This document shows, piece by piece, positions 61,858-64,000 of a DNA stretch of 64,000 nucleotides (the stretch's first letter is position 1; each line of letters starts with the position of its first letter). The stretch is taken from assembly GCA_046328575.1 (NCBI GenBank), contig JAXLWI010000020.1, positions 1 through 64,000 of the forward strand. The letters run 5' to 3'. This DNA comes from JAGOBP01 sp046328575 (GTDB lineage: Bacteria; Chloroflexota; Anaerolineae; Fen-1058). The translations under genes were made by a program, and so were the position numbers. Under the pieces are notes generated by a model that did not search any database, was not told the origin of the DNA, and saw only the letters and a list, made by a program, of their open reading frames with translations.

Positions 61858-64000
61858 ATGTCTCAGACCCTCACTCAATCTGGTTCCGGCGCAATCGCCA
61901 CCAGCGGTGGTGCAGCGGCTGGCACAGGCGGTGCAGCTGCGTCTCAGGGTGGTGTAGCCGTCGTCGGCGATGTGTCCGGCGGCATCCACGTCAACAATCG
62001 CACCGTCGAAGTTAACACCAACTACGGCACGATTATCAATCAAGCCGATCAGCCGCCGGTGCAGCTGCGACCGCTGAAAACGCAGCCGCCGCGCGCGCCG
62101 CTTGATTTCTTCGATCGCACGGCGGAACTCGGCCAACTCGATCAGCTAATCGCGGCCAACAAACCCATCTCGATCTACGGCCACGACGGGCTGGGTAAGT
62201 CGGCCCTCATGCGGCAAGCAGCAAATAGCGCCACCGCCCAGGCCCTGCCCAACGGCGTTGTCCTCATCGAAGGCGTGGATGAAAGCGGTACCGCGCTCAA
62301 ACTCGGCGACGTGATCCAGCGTATGTTCGATGCCCTGTATCAATCTCAACCGCCGCTCAAAGTCAACGAAGTCACGGCACGCACTTACCTCAGCAACACG
62401 CGGCCGCTGGTGCTGTTCGACAATGTGCAGCTCGACTCGCCCGATCAGTATCGCACACTGATCGATCTTTGCCCGCAAAGTTCGATGATCTTTGCGCTGC
62501 CCGCTGGCTTGAGTGGCCAAACACGGTTGGTCCGCCTTGGCCCGCTGCCCCGCACTGATGCGCTCGAACTGTTTGCCGCGCAGAGTGGCGAAGTGATCGG
62601 TGAAGCTAACCGCGCCGTCGTCGACGCGATCTGCGCGTTGTTGTCCGATGTGCCGTTGGCGATCGTACGCGCCGCCGACGTAATCCGTGAAAGCAACCTC
62701 GATCTCGAACAAGCCCGGGCAACGTTGCAAGCCGCGCCGACGACAGCCACCAACCCGATCGATCTCGGCCTTGAACGCGCGTTTGCTTTAGCGCAGCCGG
62801 TGTTGTCGCCAATTGAACAACAAGTCCTGACCATCGCCGCGCAGTTACCGGCGCTCTCCAACGATCCCAATTTGATCGCGCGCTTGTACAGCGGCGAAGT
62901 GACCGTCACCTCAGGCGGCGAGCGCGTGAATATTGATGGGGGCTATTTAACCATCGATGGAGTACGCTTGCCCATTCGCGATGCCCAGCAGACGAGCGCA
63001 ATCTTTATCACTCCGCCGCTTCAAGCCAATCAAGTTAGTAGCGCCATCAGTCACTTGCAGGCGCTCGGCCTGCTGCACGCCAACAGTCCGCGCCTGCGCG
63101 TCGATGCGGGTTTGCGGCCGTGGATGCGGCAACTGCCGGACGCCGCACCGATTGAAGAGCGCCTATTGACGCAACTGCTCGCCGATGTGTTGGTCAACAA
63201 GCCGCGCGATCTAAGTTATTGCGCCGTCGAAGTTGGCAACTACCTCAGTGTCATTGAGTGGGCGGCGCAGCACAATCGCTGTCAGGAGGTGATCGTATTA
63301 GGCCGCGCCATCGATCCGTATTTGACGCTGAACGGCCTGTGGGGCGTTGGGGCACAGATCGTCAATCGGGTATTGGAGGCCGCGCGCGCGTGCGGTGATC
63401 GCTCGAGCGAAGCGTGGGCGCTGCATCAACTGGGTACGCACGCCACCGAAACAAACACCGCCCACGCGATTGATCTCTATCGACAGGCGCTGGCGATTCG
63501 GCGCGATTTGGGCGAGACGACGGCGGTCGCTTACACGCAGCACAACCTCGATGTGTTGATGCCGCCCGTCGCACCGCTCGAAAAACCTAAGGCGTCTGGT
63601 GATGCAACAGCTGCGGGCGGATTAGGCGCGCTGAAACCATTGGTGATCTTCTTCGTCGTCATCGGTGTGATCATCATCGGCGCGCTGCTGTCGGGCGGCA
63701 TCTTCGTCGGGCCAGCGCCGTGCGATCGGCCTGTGCCGTTGTCGCCAGTCGCCAGTCGCGAATTCGCCGCGCAAATCGAACGTGCGAAGCGTTTGGGGCC
63801 GGGCGATGTGCAGGCCCTGCGTTTCACCGAAGAAATGCTCAATTCCTACGTGCATGACTTCACGGCCGCACAAAACTTGTTAGGCAAAGGTCAGGCGCGC
63901 TTCGTCGAACCGGGCGTGGTGATGATCTGCGGCGAATATGCAGCGGCCGGCAACCTGACCATCGCTGCCAAGTTCCGCGTATTCACCAACAACGATCAGC
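61858..64000 (+). CDS. NB-ARC/STAND NTPase with Gly/Ala module and transmembrane helix (3' partial)
   Basis: Reading runs off the window; 714 codons are visible. The start ATG follows ggggaggcagc. Residues 7-31 carry the Gly/Ala module (QSGSGAIATSGGAAAGTGGA, then AASQG), followed by GDVSGGIHV. The STAND core begins FFDRTAELGQLDQLI (about 84-98). The P-loop is SIYGHDGLGKSALMRQ (108-115 for GHDGLGKS), Walker B is RPLVLFDNVQ (184-189), and a GLPL-like DVPLAIVRAAD lies at about 265. A helical, TPR-like segment (LYRQALAIRRDLGE) lies near 545-565. One strong transmembrane helix occurs at about 592-615 (LVIFFVVIGVIIIGALL). The remaining C-terminus, probably extracytoplasmic, is outside the window. 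A STAND with a C-terminal membrane helix is unusual and suggests a membrane-located output. Confidence 0.85.
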   Translation, partial: MSQTLTQSGSGAIATSGGAAAGTGGAAASQGGVAVVGDVSGGIHVNNRTVEVNTNYGTIINQADQPPVQLRPLKTQPPRAPLDFFDRTAELGQLDQLIAANKPISIYGHDGLGKSALMRQAANSATAQALPNGVVLIEGVDESGTALKLGDVIQRMFDALYQSQPPLKVNEVTARTYLSNTRPLVLFDNVQLDSPDQYRTLIDLCPQSSMIFALPAGLSGQTRLVRLGPLPRTDALELFAAQSGEVIGEANRAVVDAICALLSDVPLAIVRAADVIRESNLDLEQARATLQAAPTTATNPIDLGLERAFALAQPVLSPIEQQVLTIAAQLPALSNDPNLIARLYSGEVTVTSGGERVNIDGGYLTIDGVRLPIRDAQQTSAIFITPPLQANQVSSAISHLQALGLLHANSPRLRVDAGLRPWMRQLPDAAPIEERLLTQLLADVLVNKPRDLSYCAVEVGNYLSVIEWAAQHNRCQEVIVLGRAIDPYLTLNGLWGVGAQIVNRVLEAARACGDRSSEAWALHQLGTHATETNTAHAIDLYRQALAIRRDLGETTAVAYTQHNLDVLMPPVAPLEKPKASGDATAAGGLGALKPLVIFFVVIGVIIIGALLSGGIFVGPAPCDRPVPLSPVASREFAAQIERAKRLGPGDVQALRFTEEMLNSYVHDFTAAQNLLGKGQARFVEPGVVMICGEYAAAGNLTIAAKFRVFTNNDQ

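Noticed and set aside
1..64000. tRNA, rRNA, insertion sequence or prophage
   Set aside because: No cloverleaf, rRNA-like stretch, transposase or phage protein was recognised on either strand.

Overview
The window looks like a chromosomal segment of a high-GC member of the Chloroflexota, probably an Anaerolineae-like lineage. The clues are indirect: NB-ARC/STAND and WD40 proteins carrying GDVxGRDK tracts, DUF2723 and DUF4012 membrane proteins in one exopolysaccharide locus, a LysM-PA14 secreted protein, and a very high density of GATCGG/CGATCG words. No rRNA, tRNA, transposase or phage gene was seen. Class-level placement is an inference.

Layout. 0.1-2.2 kb: a zinc-ribbon protein and ornithine aminotransferase. 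2.3-9.6 kb: two tandem, heavily frameshifted nSTAND1 NTPase genes, one ending in more than 13 WD40 repeats. 9.7-14 kb: frameshifted alpha/beta hydrolase, aldo/keto reductase, NAD-dependent epimerase and MFS transporter. 14.1-19.6 kb (intact): SnoaL-like protein, ABC-2 exporter pair, lone receiver protein, OmpR-type regulator plus histidine kinase. 19.7-21.2 kb: membrane-anchored seven-bladed WD40 protein with the GDVTGRDK tract. 21.4-28 kb: uvrA, glutamate dehydrogenase and a PEP-synthase-like protein whose 3' end is cut off against a lipoprotein remnant. 28.3-38.5 kb: a second frameshift-rich block with queG, miaB, a LuxR-type regulator, a PknB-type kinase, a CoA-binding protein, a degenerate ~41-bp tandem repeat array and a YibE/F-type protein. 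38-43 kb: cystathionine gamma-synthase/lyase, cation transporter, aromatic amino-acid decarboxylase and cystathionine beta-synthase (transsulfuration). 43.4-55.3 kb: LysM-PA14 protein, then a collinear exopolysaccharide operon (sugar epimerase, initiating sugar transferase, rfbC, flippase-like protein, GT2, DUF2723, DUF4012, a Ser/Thr/Pro-rich anchored protein, a glycoside-hydrolase-like protein). 55.3-58.0 kb: HTH, PAS/GAF kinase and two receivers. 58.3-60.2 kb: HAD phosphatase and rlmN. 60.3-64.0 kb: a three-gene NLR-like cassette that runs off the window.

The most unusual biology is at the right end and in the repeats. The first and third genes of the 60.3-64 kb cassette share an almost identical Gly/Ala-rich module (SGSGAIAT...GGAAAS). 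This is the layout expected of a homotypic recruitment or amyloid-type signalling module linking a small protein to an NB-ARC/STAND NTPase, with a TPR protein between them. Related GDVxGRDK tracts occur in four genes of the window. Separately, degenerate heptanucleotide tandem arrays recur in at least 13 places. Most begin at, and supply, the stop codon of the neighbouring gene, and two lie inside otherwise normal coding sequences (rlmN and the DUF2723 gene).

The frameshifts cluster in 4.0-13.9 kb and 28.2-38.5 kb, hit housekeeping genes such as miaB and queG, and in cases I could reconstruct are single-base or homopolymer errors. I therefore read them mostly as unpolished sequence rather than pseudogenisation. 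Coordinates of genes in these blocks span the reconstructed gene, not one open frame.
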